A stretch of DNA of 64,000 nt from an uncultured Collinsella sp. (GTDB lineage Bacteria; Actinomycetota; Coriobacteriia; Coriobacteriales; Coriobacteriaceae): NCBI GenBank assembly GCA_958369225.1, contig CATXID010000001.1, positions 310,001 through 374,000 of the forward strand, given 5' to 3'. This document shows, one piece after another, positions 41,523 to 50,419 of this stretch. How positions within the stretch are numbered: the stretch's first letter is position 1; every line of letters begins with the position of its first letter. The translations under genes and the position numbers were made by a program. Under the pieces are notes generated by a model, which saw only the letters and a program-made list of their open reading frames with translations, was not told the DNA's origin and made no database searches.

Positions 41523-41676
41523 ACCCCCTGTTGACTTGGGGCCCGCGGTCGTTATCTCCCATGCTTCCTCGACGGTAGCGGGTCCTCGTCATAGCGCTCT
41601 GCATGTTCTAGCCACACGCGCATGCCGGAGCATATCTACTCATTGCGATCGTTTCATCTTTGGAAAGGATATTTAC

Positions 41677-42879
41677 ATGGACGCTAAGTTTACCGAGCTC
41701 GTCGAGCAGTTGAACGGCCTCGATTTTAAGGGTATGTACGGCAGCGACTTCCTGCACACCTGGGATAAGACCACCGATGAGCTCAAGGCGCTCTACATCG
41801 TCGCCGACGCCCTGCGCGAGCTGCGCGAGAACAACGTTTCGTCCAAGATCTTCGACTCGGGTCTGGCCGTCTCCCTGTTCCGCGATAACTCCACCCGTAC
41901 GCGCTTCTCCTTCTCCAAGGCCGCCAACCTGCTCGGCCTTGAGCTGCAGGACCTGGACGAGAAGAAGTCCCAGATCGCTCACGGCGAGACCGTCCGCGAG
42001 ACCGCTACCATGATCTCCTTCATGGCCGACGTCATCGGCATCCGCGACGACATGTACATCGGCAAGGGCGACGCCTACATGGCCGAGGTCTCCGAGTCTG
42101 TCCAGCAGGCTTACGAGGACGGCGTTCTGGATCACCGCCCCACGCTCATCTCCCTGCAGTCCGACTCCGATCACCCCACGCAGTCCTCTGCCGACATGCT
42201 CTACCTCATCAACGAGTTTGGCGGTCTTGAGAACCTCAAGGGCAAGAAGGTTGCCGTTACCTGGGCCTATTCGCCCTCTTACGGCAAGCCGCTGTCCTGC
42301 CCGCAGTCGCTGATCAGCCTGCTGCCCCGTTTTGGCATGGACGTCACCCTGGCCCACCCCGAGGGCTACGACCTCATGCCCGAGGTCGTCGAGCGCGCCA
42401 AGGGTTATGCCGCCGAGTCCGGCACCACCTTTAAGCAGGTCAACACCATGGCCGAGGCCTTCGAGGGCGCCGACATCGTGATCCCCAAGAGCTGGGCTCC
42501 GTTTGCCGCCATGGAGAAGCGCACCAACCTGTACGCCGAGGGCGACGACGCCGGCATCGCTGCGCTCGAGAAGGAGCTGCTCGCTCAGAACGCTACGCAT
42601 CAGGATTGGTGCTCCACGACCGAGCTCATGGAGAAGACCGCCAACGGCCAGGACACCATCTTTATGCATCCGCTGCCCGCCGACATCTCCGGTGTCTCCT
42701 GCGAGCACGGCGAGGTCAACGCCGACGTCTTCGACATGCACCGTGTGGGCATGTACAAGGAGGCCAGCTACAAGCCGTATGCCATCGCAGCCATGATGTT
42801 CCTGCAGAAGGTTGCCGATCCCGCCGCTACCCTCAAGGCCCTCGACGAGCGCAACACCGCCCGCTGGTTCCAGGCCTAA
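41677..42879 (+). CDS. ygeW: Knotted carbamoyltransferase YgeW
   Basis: Transcarbamylase of 400 residues. Carbamoyl-phosphate motif SLFRDNSTRTRFSFSK near residue 70, HGETVRETATM near 105 and HPLPADISGV near 330 are present; the second-substrate loop differs from ornithine and aspartate enzymes, as in YgeW. ATG 41677 follows GGAAAGG; the open frame before it is not coding. It lies 14 bases upstream of carbamate kinase. Run in reverse it would yield carbamoyl phosphate from a ureido intermediate, giving ATP. The direction is inferred. Confidence 0.93.
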   Translation: MDAKFTELVEQLNGLDFKGMYGSDFLHTWDKTTDELKALYIVADALRELRENNVSSKIFDSGLAVSLFRDNSTRTRFSFSKAANLLGLELQDLDEKKSQIAHGETVRETATMISFMADVIGIRDDMYIGKGDAYMAEVSESVQQAYEDGVLDHRPTLISLQSDSDHPTQSSADMLYLINEFGGLENLKGKKVAVTWAYSPSYGKPLSCPQSLISLLPRFGMDVTLAHPEGYDLMPEVVERAKGYAAESGTTFKQVNTMAEAFEGADIVIPKSWAPFAAMEKRTNLYAEGDDAGIAALEKELLAQNATHQDWCSTTELMEKTANGQDTIFMHPLPADISGVSCEHGEVNADVFDMHRVGMYKEASYKPYAIAAMMFLQKVADPAATLKALDERNTARWFQA

Positions 42880-42893
42880 AGCTGGGCTGAGAA

Positions 42894-43844
42894 ATGGCTA
42901 AGCGTATTGTTGTCGCCCTGGGTGGAAACGCCCTCGGCGCCAACCTTCCCGAGCAGATGGAGGCCGTCAAGACGACTTCCAAGGCTATCGTTGACCTAAT
43001 CGAGGAGGGCAACGAGGTCGTCGTCGTGCATGGCAACGGTCCCCAGGTGGGTATGATCGCCAACGCGATGGCAGAGCTCACGCGCTCTAACCCTCAGAAG
43101 TACATTCCCTGCCCGCTGTCCGTTTGCGGCGCCATGAGCCAGGGCTACATTGGCTATGACCTGCAAAATGCGCTGCGCGAGGAAATGCTCGACCGCAACA
43201 TCGACAAGGGCGTCGCCACCGTGCTCACCCAGGTCGAGGTTGCGGCAGACGACCCGGCCTTTGCCGACCCGGTCAAGCCGATCGGTCCGTGGATGAGCGA
43301 GGCCGAGGCCAAGGAGCTGGAGGCCGACCGCGGCTACCAGTTCATCCACGACGAGAAGCAGGGCTTCCGTCGCGTGGTTGCCTCGCCCAAGCCCGTGAAC
43401 ATCGTCGAGCTCGACACCATTAAGTCGCTCGTCGAGTCCAACCACGTGGTGATCTCCTGCGGCGGTGGCGGTATTCCCGTCACCAAGGCCCAGGGCAACC
43501 ACCTTAAGGGCGCTGCCGCCGTCATCGATAAGGACTTTGCGGCCGAGAAGCTCGCCGAGCAACTCGACGCCGATGCCCTGATTATCCTGACGGCCGTGGA
43601 GAAGGTTGCCATTGGCTTTGGCACCGACCACGAGCAGTGGCTCGACACACTGACCGCGGCTGACGTAAAGCGTCTGTCCGAGGCCAACGAGTTCGGTCGC
43701 GGCTCCATGCTGCCCAAGGTTCAGGCTGCCTCGACGTTTGCCGAGAGCAAGCCGGGCCGCACGGCGCTCATCACGCTGCTCGAGAAGGCGCGTGACGGTC
43801 TTGCCGGCAAGACCGGTACCACGTTTACCGGCGACGCTGAGTAG
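42894..43844 (+). CDS. arcC: Carbamate kinase
   Basis: Transfers phosphate from carbamoyl phosphate to ADP, giving ATP, CO2 and ammonia. 316 residues with IVVALGGNALG at the N terminus, VVHGNGPQVGM near residue 45, and SCGGGGIPV near 190. It follows ygeW by 14 bases, matching the yqeA position in the E. coli cluster, and provides the energy-conserving step. A yqeA-type name would be equally suitable. Confidence 0.94.
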   Translation: MAKRIVVALGGNALGANLPEQMEAVKTTSKAIVDLIEEGNEVVVVHGNGPQVGMIANAMAELTRSNPQKYIPCPLSVCGAMSQGYIGYDLQNALREEMLDRNIDKGVATVLTQVEVAADDPAFADPVKPIGPWMSEAEAKELEADRGYQFIHDEKQGFRRVVASPKPVNIVELDTIKSLVESNHVVISCGGGGIPVTKAQGNHLKGAAAVIDKDFAAEKLAEQLDADALIILTAVEKVAIGFGTDHEQWLDTLTAADVKRLSEANEFGRGSMLPKVQAASTFAESKPGRTALITLLEKARDGLAGKTGTTFTGDAE

Positions 43845-43860
43845 GCATATCTGCACCATT

Positions 43861-43897
43861 GAGGAGGGTGCCCTGCGTCGCGGGGTGCCCTCCTTTG
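43861..43897 (+). terminator. Hairpin terminator after carbamate kinase
   Basis: GGAGGGTGCCC pairs with GGGGTGCCCTCC around a short loop, followed by TTTG. The T-run is short, so termination may be partial. A second small hairpin TTGCTAT/ATAGCAA lies at 43964-43984. Confidence 0.7.
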
Positions 43898-44021
43898 TGC
43901 TATGGGGAGCCAAGGGGCGTTCGCTGGAAAACGAGTGCGTGCCTGTTCCGACGGAGTGCGAGCTTGCTATGGTGGGTATAGCAACTATGATGTCCAAGGT
44001 AGCCAGGGGAGGTTTGCGGAG

Positions 44022-44636
44022 ATGAAACTCGGTTGCGTCATTATGGCTTCGGGCGAGGGCAAGCGGTTTGGCTCTAACAAGATGCTTGCCGATATCTATG
44101 GCAAGCCGCTGATTGCCTGGACTATCGATTCGGTTCCCCGGGGCTTTGACGTTGTGGTTTCGACGCGTTGGCCCGAGGTCGCCCAGATTTGCGAGGACAA
44201 GCATTGCCCGTGTGTGCTGCACGATGGCGAGCTGCGCAGCGAAAGCGTCCGTGCGGGCCTTTCGTGGGGAGTCGAACGCAACTGGAAAGGTTGCCTCTTT
44301 TTGCCGGGCGACCAGCCGCTCGTGAGTTCGGATTCTTTTGAGGCTATGGTTCGTGCATTTGACGAGCGTGGCCGCAAGCATCCGGTGCGTCTTGCGTGCA
44401 ACGGTGAGCCTTCGAGCCCGGTGCTCTTTCCGGCGGAACTGTTCGATGCACTTATGCGTCTTGAGGGCAAGGACGGCGGCGGTTCGATCCTCAAGGGCCG
44501 TATCGACGTGGTGCTGGTCGAGGCGCGTGCCTACGAGCTGTGGGACGTCGATACCGCCAAGGGACAGCAACGCATAACGGAGCATATCGCTGCCTGCTCG
44601 TATTTTGATCGCGTGGCCAACTGTATTAATCAATAA
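44022..44636 (+). CDS. MocA/MobA-like NTP transferase
   Basis: Nucleotidyltransferase of 204 residues related to molybdopterin cytidylyltransferase. N-terminal loop MASGEGKRFGSNKML binds the NTP, and GCLFLPGDQPLVSSD carries the metal-binding Asp. ATG 44022 follows GGGGAGG. In E. coli mocA (ygfJ) sits in the same cluster and makes the CMP form of the cofactor used by molybdenum hydroxylases; here it should mature XdhD. It is eight bases before the hydantoinase gene. Confidence 0.88.
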   Translation: MKLGCVIMASGEGKRFGSNKMLADIYGKPLIAWTIDSVPRGFDVVVSTRWPEVAQICEDKHCPCVLHDGELRSESVRAGLSWGVERNWKGCLFLPGDQPLVSSDSFEAMVRAFDERGRKHPVRLACNGEPSSPVLFPAELFDALMRLEGKDGGGSILKGRIDVVLVEARAYELWDVDTAKGQQRITEHIAACSYFDRVANCINQ

Positions 44637-44644
44637 GGAGCAAC

Positions 44645-46012
44645 ATGATCATCATCAAAAACGGCGCGCTCGTGACGCCACAGGGACTTTGCCGCGCCGA
44701 TCTTGCCATGGAGGGCGATAAGATCGTGCGGATCGCCGCGGCGATTGAGCCGGGCGCCGACGATACCGTCGAGGATGCCGCGGGCTGCTGGGTGTTTCCC
44801 GGCTTTATCGACGGCCACACGCACATGCAGTGCTGGACCGGCATGGATTGGACAGCCGATAGCTTTGAGACCGGCACGCGCGCGGCTGCCTGCGGCGGCA
44901 CGACGACCATCGTGGACTACGCGACGGCCGATCGCGGCGTGACTATGCCCGATGCCTTGGCCGAGTGGCATCGCCGCGCCGACGGAACCTGCACGGCCAA
45001 CTACGCCTTTCATATGGCACTCGCCGAGTGGAACGAGCGCAACCGCGCCGACCTTTCGGCCATGCGCGAGGCGGGCGTATCGTCGTTCAAGACCTACTTT
45101 GCCTATGACCACCTGCGCTTGGACGATGCCGAGACGCTCGAGGTGCTCGAGGAGCTCAAGCGAATTGGCGGCATACTATGCGTGCATTGCGAGAACGGTA
45201 CGCTGGTGAATGAGCTGCAGAAGCGCGTGTTTGAGCAGGGTGTCCACGGGCCCGAGGGCCATGCGCTCAGCCGTCCGGATGTGTGCGAGGCCGAGGCAGT
45301 GAGCCGTCTGCTATATCTGGCGCACCTGGCCGGCGACGCACCGGTCAACGTGGTGCACCTTTCGACCAAGCTGGGGCTCGAGGCCATTCGTGCCGCCAAG
45401 GCGCGCGGGCAGAAGAATATCTATGTCGAGACCTGCCCTCAGTATCTGATGCTCGACGATACGTGCTATTTGGAGCAGGGCGAGGACGGCTTTGCGGGCG
45501 CCAAGTATGTGATGAGCCCGCCGCTGCGCCATGCGGGTGACCGCGCAGCCCTGCGCGAGGCGCTTGTGGCCGGCGAGATCGATACGATTGCGACCGACCA
45601 CTGCAGCTTTAACCTGCATGGGCAAAAGGACCGCGGGCGCGACGACTTCCGCGCGATTCCCAACGGCGGGCCCGGTGTGGAGCATCGCCCCGTCGCGATC
45701 GCTACGAGCTTTGAGGGACAGCTGGGTCCCGAGGATCTGTGCCGCTTGATGAGCGAGAATCCGGCGCGCGTCTTTGGCATGTATCCGCGCAAGGGCTGTC
45801 TTGCCGAGGGTGCCGATGCCGACGTGTGCGTATGGGATCCCAAGGCGCGCTGGACGATCAGTGCCGCGACGCAGCATCAGGCCGTGGACTACACGCCGCT
45901 CGAGGGCTATGAGGCGCACGGCCGCGCCAAGGCTGTGTTTGTGAACGGCGTGCTGGCCGCGCGCGACGGCGAGCCCACCGGAGCCCAGCCCGGTCGCTAC
46001 GTGCCCCGCTAA
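44645..46012 (+). CDS. hyuA: Dihydropyrimidinase/hydantoinase family hydrolase
   Basis: Binuclear metal amidohydrolase of 455 residues that opens cyclic amides. Motifs: GHTHMQ near residue 57, the lysine expected to be carboxylated in SSFKTYFAYD near 148, HCENG near 181, VVHLSTK near 235 and TDHCSFN near 320. AAGGAG precedes ATG 44645. The E. coli counterpart (hyuA/ygeZ) lies in the purine cluster. The ring-opened product would feed YgeY and YgeW. Confidence 0.92.
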   Translation: MIIIKNGALVTPQGLCRADLAMEGDKIVRIAAAIEPGADDTVEDAAGCWVFPGFIDGHTHMQCWTGMDWTADSFETGTRAAACGGTTTIVDYATADRGVTMPDALAEWHRRADGTCTANYAFHMALAEWNERNRADLSAMREAGVSSFKTYFAYDHLRLDDAETLEVLEELKRIGGILCVHCENGTLVNELQKRVFEQGVHGPEGHALSRPDVCEAEAVSRLLYLAHLAGDAPVNVVHLSTKLGLEAIRAAKARGQKNIYVETCPQYLMLDDTCYLEQGEDGFAGAKYVMSPPLRHAGDRAALREALVAGEIDTIATDHCSFNLHGQKDRGRDDFRAIPNGGPGVEHRPVAIATSFEGQLGPEDLCRLMSENPARVFGMYPRKGCLAEGADADVCVWDPKARWTISAATQHQAVDYTPLEGYEAHGRAKAVFVNGVLAARDGEPTGAQPGRYVPR

Positions 46013-46039
46013 CAGGAAGATCACCGGATTCCCCTCCGC

Positions 46040-46106
46040 AGTTGCGGTGGAATAGTTCCTGTTTAGCCGCCAAATAGGCCGTTTCAGGAACTATTCCACC
46101 GCAACT
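46040..46106. repeat. AGTTGCGGTGGAATAG palindrome, copy 1
   Basis: Arms 46040-46061 and 46085-46106 are perfect reverse complements over 22 bp, with a 23-base loop. It lies between the convergent hyuA and yqeC genes. Related palindromes are at 48834-48900 and 50345-50411. Confidence 0.92.
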
Positions 46107-46131
46107 TATAGGTCTGCTGGGGCAGCGCCGG

Positions 46132-46866
46132 CTATTTGAGACTGGTGGCGACGATGGGGCGGCCGAGGGCTGTCTCAAAGCGGCCTGCCATAGCCGGGTC
46201 GCTGAGCGTGTCGACTTGGTTGAGCATGATGCGGGCATTGTTGAGGTTCAGCATCTGCAGCTCGGCATTGAGCACCATGGCGACGTGCTCTGGGGTGGCA
46301 GCGTCGGTGGGCTCGCAGCCGCAGCGCTCGCAGAAGAGCTCGGGGCGGTGGGCAACCTCGGCGACGGGCTTGCCCAGCCCCGAGGCGCCGACGACCCAGA
46401 CAACGTTTGCCGTGGCGGCGGGAATTACCGGCTCCCAGGCGGCATGTGCCTTGAGCGGGAGTCGCTTGCTGCCATCTGCTTCGGCCAACACATAGTCAAA
46501 GCGCTGCGCCAGCTCGTTGAGCGGCTCGGCGGGGGCGGAGAGCTTGCCCGTCTCGGGGTCCAAGACACCAGCTTGGCAGATGCTTCCGCGGACAAGTCCC
46601 GCGCAGGCCTCGCAGGTGCAGCCGGGAACATGCGGGGTCCCCGGCTTCCAAGGCACGGCATCCAGGCGACGGCTCGACCCGTCCCACGGCACGCCGGCGA
46701 CGGGAAACATGTGCGTGGTGGTACAAAGAAGCACCCTGCCGCCGGCGCGCATGAGCTCGAGACCCAGCGTCTTCAGCAGCGTCGACTTGCCGCCGCTGCC
46801 GATAATCGCGGTAATGCCTGGCTCGATCCTGAGCGCCGAGGCAAGATTGCCGCTAACCGTTTCCAT
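46132..46866 (-). CDS. yqeC: Selenium cofactor biosynthesis protein YqeC
   Basis: 244 residues with a P-loop IIGSGGKSTLLKTL near residue 22 and TTHMF (family hallmark) near 50. The protein is conserved with selenium-dependent molybdenum hydroxylases and thought to act in making or inserting the labile selenium cofactor; its biochemical activity is unproved. It is the only gene of the second catabolic block on the minus strand, divergent from yqeB across 102 bases containing TATAAT at 46880-46885. Confidence 0.9.
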   Translation of the reverse strand: METVSGNLASALRIEPGITAIIGSGGKSTLLKTLGLELMRAGGRVLLCTTTHMFPVAGVPWDGSSRRLDAVPWKPGTPHVPGCTCEACAGLVRGSICQAGVLDPETGKLSAPAEPLNELAQRFDYVLAEADGSKRLPLKAHAAWEPVIPAATANVVWVVGASGLGKPVAEVAHRPELFCERCGCEPTDAATPEHVAMVLNAELQMLNLNNARIMLNQVDTLSDPAMAGRFETALGRPIVATSLK

Positions 46867-46968
46867 CTGTTCACCGCCGTATAATACTGTGATAATAAAT
46901 AATCATCAGAGTAGCGGTCGAACCGCTTTTGCTCTGCTCAAACCGTAGCACAGGGAGGTGCCCCGGGA

Positions 46969-47763
46969 ATGCTCGTTTATGTTCGCGGCGCCGGCGATAT
47001 CGCCACGGGCGTCGCCGCTCGCTTGGTGCGCTCCGGCGTGTCGGTCGTTATGGCCGATATCGCGGTTCCCACGTGCATCCGCCGCACAATCAGTTTTTGC
47101 GAGGCCATTCGCCTGGGCGAGGTCGAGGTCGAAGGCATTCGCGCTCGCTTGGCACAGACGCCGGCTGAGGCGCTTGCGATTACCGAGGCTGGAGACGTCG
47201 CCGTTGTGGTGGACCCCCAGGCCAAGATGCTCGGCGAGCTTAAACCCGCTGCCGTGGTCGACGCGATTTTGGCCAAGCGCAACCTGGGCACTACGCGCGA
47301 CATGGCGCCTGCCGTCATCGCCGTGGGGCCGGGCTTTACCGCGCCGGTCGATTGCGACGCTGTGGTCGAGACCATGCGCGGGCATTTCCTCGGCCGTGTC
47401 ATTACCCAAGGTTCGCCCCAACCCAACACGGGCGTGCCGGGTGTCATCGCCGGCTATGGCAAGGAGCGCGTTATCCACAGTCCCGCCGCCGGCGTGTTTC
47501 GGTCCGACCGCGCAATCGGCGACATCGTGAGCGCCGGAGACGTGATCGGGTATGCGGGTGATACTCCCATGGTCACGCAGATTGACGGCTGCTTGCGCGG
47601 TCTTTTGGCCGATGGCGTTCAGGTGATCGAGGGCTTTAAATGCGCCGATGTCGATCCGCGCGGCGATGCCAGCTATATCAACTACATTTCGGACAAGGCG
47701 ACGTCGGTCGGTGGCGGCGTGCTCGAGGCGCTCGCCATGCTCACCGGTGTATTCCAGGGATAG
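46969..47763 (+). CDS. yqeB: YqeB/EF2563 family selenium-dependent molybdenum hydroxylase system protein
   Basis: 264 residues, N terminus MLVYVRGAGDIATGVAARLVRSG with a Rossmann-like Gly motif. The family is a genomic marker for selenium-dependent molybdenum hydroxylases and occurs with yqeC, SelD and XDH-like enzymes; the exact reaction is unknown. A GGGAGGTG ribosome site lies before ATG 46969. It is followed after nine bases by an XdhC-family gene. Confidence 0.92.
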   Translation: MLVYVRGAGDIATGVAARLVRSGVSVVMADIAVPTCIRRTISFCEAIRLGEVEVEGIRARLAQTPAEALAITEAGDVAVVVDPQAKMLGELKPAAVVDAILAKRNLGTTRDMAPAVIAVGPGFTAPVDCDAVVETMRGHFLGRVITQGSPQPNTGVPGVIAGYGKERVIHSPAAGVFRSDRAIGDIVSAGDVIGYAGDTPMVTQIDGCLRGLLADGVQVIEGFKCADVDPRGDASYINYISDKATSVGGGVLEALAMLTGVFQG

Positions 47764-47772
47764 GAAATTGCA

Positions 47773-48816
47773 ATGGAAAAGCTCGATGTGGTGAATGCTG
47801 CGCTTGACGCTCTGAAGGCCGGTAAGACGTGCGAGTTGGTGGTAGTTGCCGGCACGGCAGGGTCATCGCCGCGCGGCGTGGGCGCTTGGATGGCCGTCTT
47901 TGCCGATGGCAGCCAAACGGGCACCATCGGTGGCGGCAAGATTGAGCTCTTTGCGCTGGACGAGGCGCGCGAGCTTCTGAGCGCGGGACAGTCGCGTCTG
48001 GTCCGCTACACCATGGGCGGCGAGAACTCCGATACCGGCATGATCTGCGGCGGAGCCATCTGCCTGTGCTACCTGCATCTGGATGCAACCCAGGCACCGT
48101 TGTTCCGGGAAATTGCCGACGTCTTGGCCTATCGGCGCATCGGCGACTTCGTCATCGACTTTGAGCCGTTTATCGCGAGCGCGCTCGAGGGCGATGTGGC
48201 CGAGTACCATGGCGAGGAATCGCGCCACACCATTGCGGGCTGCCCCGAGCTTTCGCTGGTAGAGGAGGGGAGTAAGGTCACCTACACCAACGCGGCCTCC
48301 GAGATTCCCGCGGCGCACATCGAGACGCTCTGCCCCGAGGGCCTGACCTACATCTTTGGCTGCGGACACGTGGGCGCCGCGACGGCGCGCGTGCTCACGG
48401 CGGCGGGCTTTGCCGTCGTGGCTTGCGATGACCGCCCCGGCACGTTGACGCCTGAATGGATGCCCGGTGTCTACGATCGTCGCCTGGTCGATTACAAGAA
48501 CCTGAGCGAGCTGTGTCCCATCGGTCCGCGCGACTTGGTGGTGGTTGCTACGGCGGGTCACAAGTCCGATATCGACGTGGTGATTCAGGCCATGCGCGCC
48601 AAGCCCGCCTATCTGGGCTGCCTGGGTTCGCGCCGCAAGACGGCCTTTGTGCGCGCCCGCCTGGAGCAGGAGGGCTTTACGCAGGAGCAGGTCGACGAGC
48701 TGCACCTGCCGATCGGTGTCGCCATCGAGGCCGAGGACCCCGAGGAGATCGCCATCTCCATCGCCGCCGAAATGATCCACCTGCGCCGCACCAAGCTCGT
48801 CCCCCGCAAGCGCTAG
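47773..48816 (+). CDS. XdhC/CoxI family molybdenum cofactor maturation protein
   Basis: 347 residues. The N-terminal XdhC domain has AGTAGSSPRGVGAWMAV (residues 28-45) and GTIGGGKIE; the C-terminal Rossmann domain has YIFGCGHVGAATARVLTAAG near residue 195 and ends with the GSRRKT and GVAIEAEDPEEIAISIAAE motifs. XdhC binds and sulfurates the molybdenum cofactor before insertion; in a selenium-linked cluster it may handle the selenido form. It is nine bases after yqeB. Confidence 0.92.
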   Translation: MEKLDVVNAALDALKAGKTCELVVVAGTAGSSPRGVGAWMAVFADGSQTGTIGGGKIELFALDEARELLSAGQSRLVRYTMGGENSDTGMICGGAICLCYLHLDATQAPLFREIADVLAYRRIGDFVIDFEPFIASALEGDVAEYHGEESRHTIAGCPELSLVEEGSKVTYTNAASEIPAAHIETLCPEGLTYIFGCGHVGAATARVLTAAGFAVVACDDRPGTLTPEWMPGVYDRRLVDYKNLSELCPIGPRDLVVVATAGHKSDIDVVIQAMRAKPAYLGCLGSRRKTAFVRARLEQEGFTQEQVDELHLPIGVAIEAEDPEEIAISIAAEMIHLRRTKLVPRKR

Positions 48817-48833
48817 TCGCATCCCCATATATG

Positions 48834-48900
48834 AGTTGCGGTGAAATAGTTCCTAGATAAGCCTGACGGGCGGTTAGTCGGGAACTATTTCACCGCAACT
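48834..48900. repeat. AGTTGCGGTGAAATAG palindrome, copy 2
   Basis: Arms 48834-48853 and 48881-48900 are perfect over 20 bp. The upstream flank CCATATATG and the downstream flank CTGC-x2-TTTGA-x-CCC are shared with the copy at 50345-50411, so the repeated unit is larger than the palindrome. It starts 18 bases after the XdhC-family stop. Confidence 0.92.
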
Positions 48901-48960
48901 GCTGTTTGACCCCGGGGGATGCAGGATTGCGGGTCAAAATGCTACCTGTGCCATATGCCC

Positions 48961-48966
48961 TATAAT
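48961..48966 (+). promoter_or_regulatory. TATAAT element upstream of permease 2
   Basis: A perfect -10 hexamer 52 bases before the permease start. No clear -35 hexamer at the usual distance, so an activator may be needed. Confidence 0.4.
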
Positions 48967-49017
48967 GTCCGCCCGTTGAGCGGCATGGGGCCGCTGCCTA
49001 GGGTATGGGAGGCGCAA

Positions 49018-50331
49018 ATGGCAGAGTCGGCAGCAGAGGACGCCCTGTTCGAGCGTACGGGAAAAGTATCGTTTGTGCAGGTATTGCCCCATGCACTGCA
49101 GCATGTGCTGGCGGCATTCGCGGGTATCGTCACGCCCGCTATCATCATCGCGTCGGTCTGTGGCTTTACCCCTCAAGAGGAAGCCGCCGTCATCCAGGCG
49201 TCACTCGTCCTCTCGGCGCTCGATATTTTCCTTCAACAGTTCCCCATAAAAGGTGTCGTCGGTTCGGGCCTGCCCATCGTGATGGGCGCGAGCTTCACCT
49301 TCGTGCCGGCGCTCAAGGCAGTTGGTCTTGAGCTTGGCTTTGAGGCCGTGCTGGGCGCCCAGGTAATTGGGGGCGCACTCGTCGTGCTCTTCGGCCTACT
49401 GTTCAGGCGCGTGAGCTTTCTGTTCCCGGCCCCGGTGCTTGGCACCGTCATCTTTGTCATTGGCCTGTCGTTATGCCCAGTGGCAGTTGCCTCCATGGCG
49501 GGCGGGGAGGGCGCTGCCGATTTTGGCAGTGTCACCAACTGGGCCGTCGCGCTCGTGACGTTTGTCGTCACCTTTATGGTCGGCAACTACGGCAAGGGCG
49601 CGCTTAGGCTGGGCAGCATCCTGGCCGGTATCTGCGCGGGCTTTGTTTTGGCTGCGGTGTTGGGCATGGTCGATTTCTCGGCCATCGCGACTGCCAGCTG
49701 GTTCGCCCCGCCGGCTCTGGGCGCCCATCGCCTGGTGTTCGATCCGGCCGCGTGTGCCGTCGTGGGCGTCGTCGCCATTGTCAACGCCGTGCAGGTTATG
49801 GGCGAGTTTGCCGCCGTGTCGTCCGCTGCGCTCGATACCCCTGCGACCGATAGCCAGATCTCGGGTGGCCTGATCGCCAACGGCCTGGTCGGTATGCTGT
49901 CAGGCTTTTTGGGTGGCGTCCCCACGGCAACCTTTGGCCAGAATGTGGGCATTATCGCCGAGAACAAGGTCGTCAACCGCATGGTCTTTACGCTTGCCGC
50001 CGCCATCTTACTCATCGCGGGCCTGCTGCCCAAGTGCGCGGCAGTGCTCACGTCCATTCCGCAGCCGGTAATCGGCGGCGCTACGATCGGCGTGTTCGCG
50101 ACCATCGGCATGAACGGCGTGGTCATGTTTGCCCGCCACGGCCTGTCTCAGCGCGATACCACGCTCATGGGTCTCTCTATCGCCTTTGGCACGGGCATCG
50201 AGCGCACGGCCGGCGCGCTTGCCGGCGCTGGATTTCCCGCATGGGTCGGCACTGTCTTTGGCGGATCCTCCATTGCCGTCGCCGCACTTGTCGCCGTCGT
50301 CCTCAACCTGGTCCTGCCTCGCCAAAGATAA
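49018..50331 (+). CDS. NCS2 family nucleobase (purine) permease 2
   Basis: 437 residues with 12-14 membrane helices. It closely parallels permease 1: FVQVLPHALQHVLAAFAGIVTPA, SGLPIVMGASFTFVPALKA and FGQNVGIIAENKVVNRM. ATG 49018 follows GGGAGG; a frame 33 codons longer has no ribosome site and would cover the TATAAT element. It closes the catabolic region, so permeases bracket the purine genes. Different substrates (for example xanthine and urate) for the two are plausible but unproved. Confidence 0.9.
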   Translation: MAESAAEDALFERTGKVSFVQVLPHALQHVLAAFAGIVTPAIIIASVCGFTPQEEAAVIQASLVLSALDIFLQQFPIKGVVGSGLPIVMGASFTFVPALKAVGLELGFEAVLGAQVIGGALVVLFGLLFRRVSFLFPAPVLGTVIFVIGLSLCPVAVASMAGGEGAADFGSVTNWAVALVTFVVTFMVGNYGKGALRLGSILAGICAGFVLAAVLGMVDFSAIATASWFAPPALGAHRLVFDPAACAVVGVVAIVNAVQVMGEFAAVSSAALDTPATDSQISGGLIANGLVGMLSGFLGGVPTATFGQNVGIIAENKVVNRMVFTLAAAILLIAGLLPKCAAVLTSIPQPVIGGATIGVFATIGMNGVVMFARHGLSQRDTTLMGLSIAFGTGIERTAGALAGAGFPAWVGTVFGGSSIAVAALVAVVLNLVLPRQR

Positions 50332-50344
50332 CGTCCCATATATG

Positions 50345-50411
50345 AGTTGCGGTGAAATACAGACTGTTTAAGCCGGTTAAGCCGTCAAACAGTCCCTATT
50401 TCACCGCAACT
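50345..50411. repeat. AGTTGCGGTGAAATA palindrome, copy 3
   Basis: Outer arms match perfectly over 15 bp; the inner continuation CAGACTGTTT versus GGGACTGTTT pairs with two mismatches. It starts 14 bases after the permease 2 stop and is followed directly by a GATCC-type palindrome. Confidence 0.9.
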
Positions 50412-50419
50412 GCCATTTT

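Noticed and set aside
48919..49017. A longer N terminus for permease 2 starting at 48919
   Set aside because: The extension overlaps a TATAAT promoter element, lacks a ribosome site and has no match to permease 1; ATG 49018 has GGGAGG upstream.
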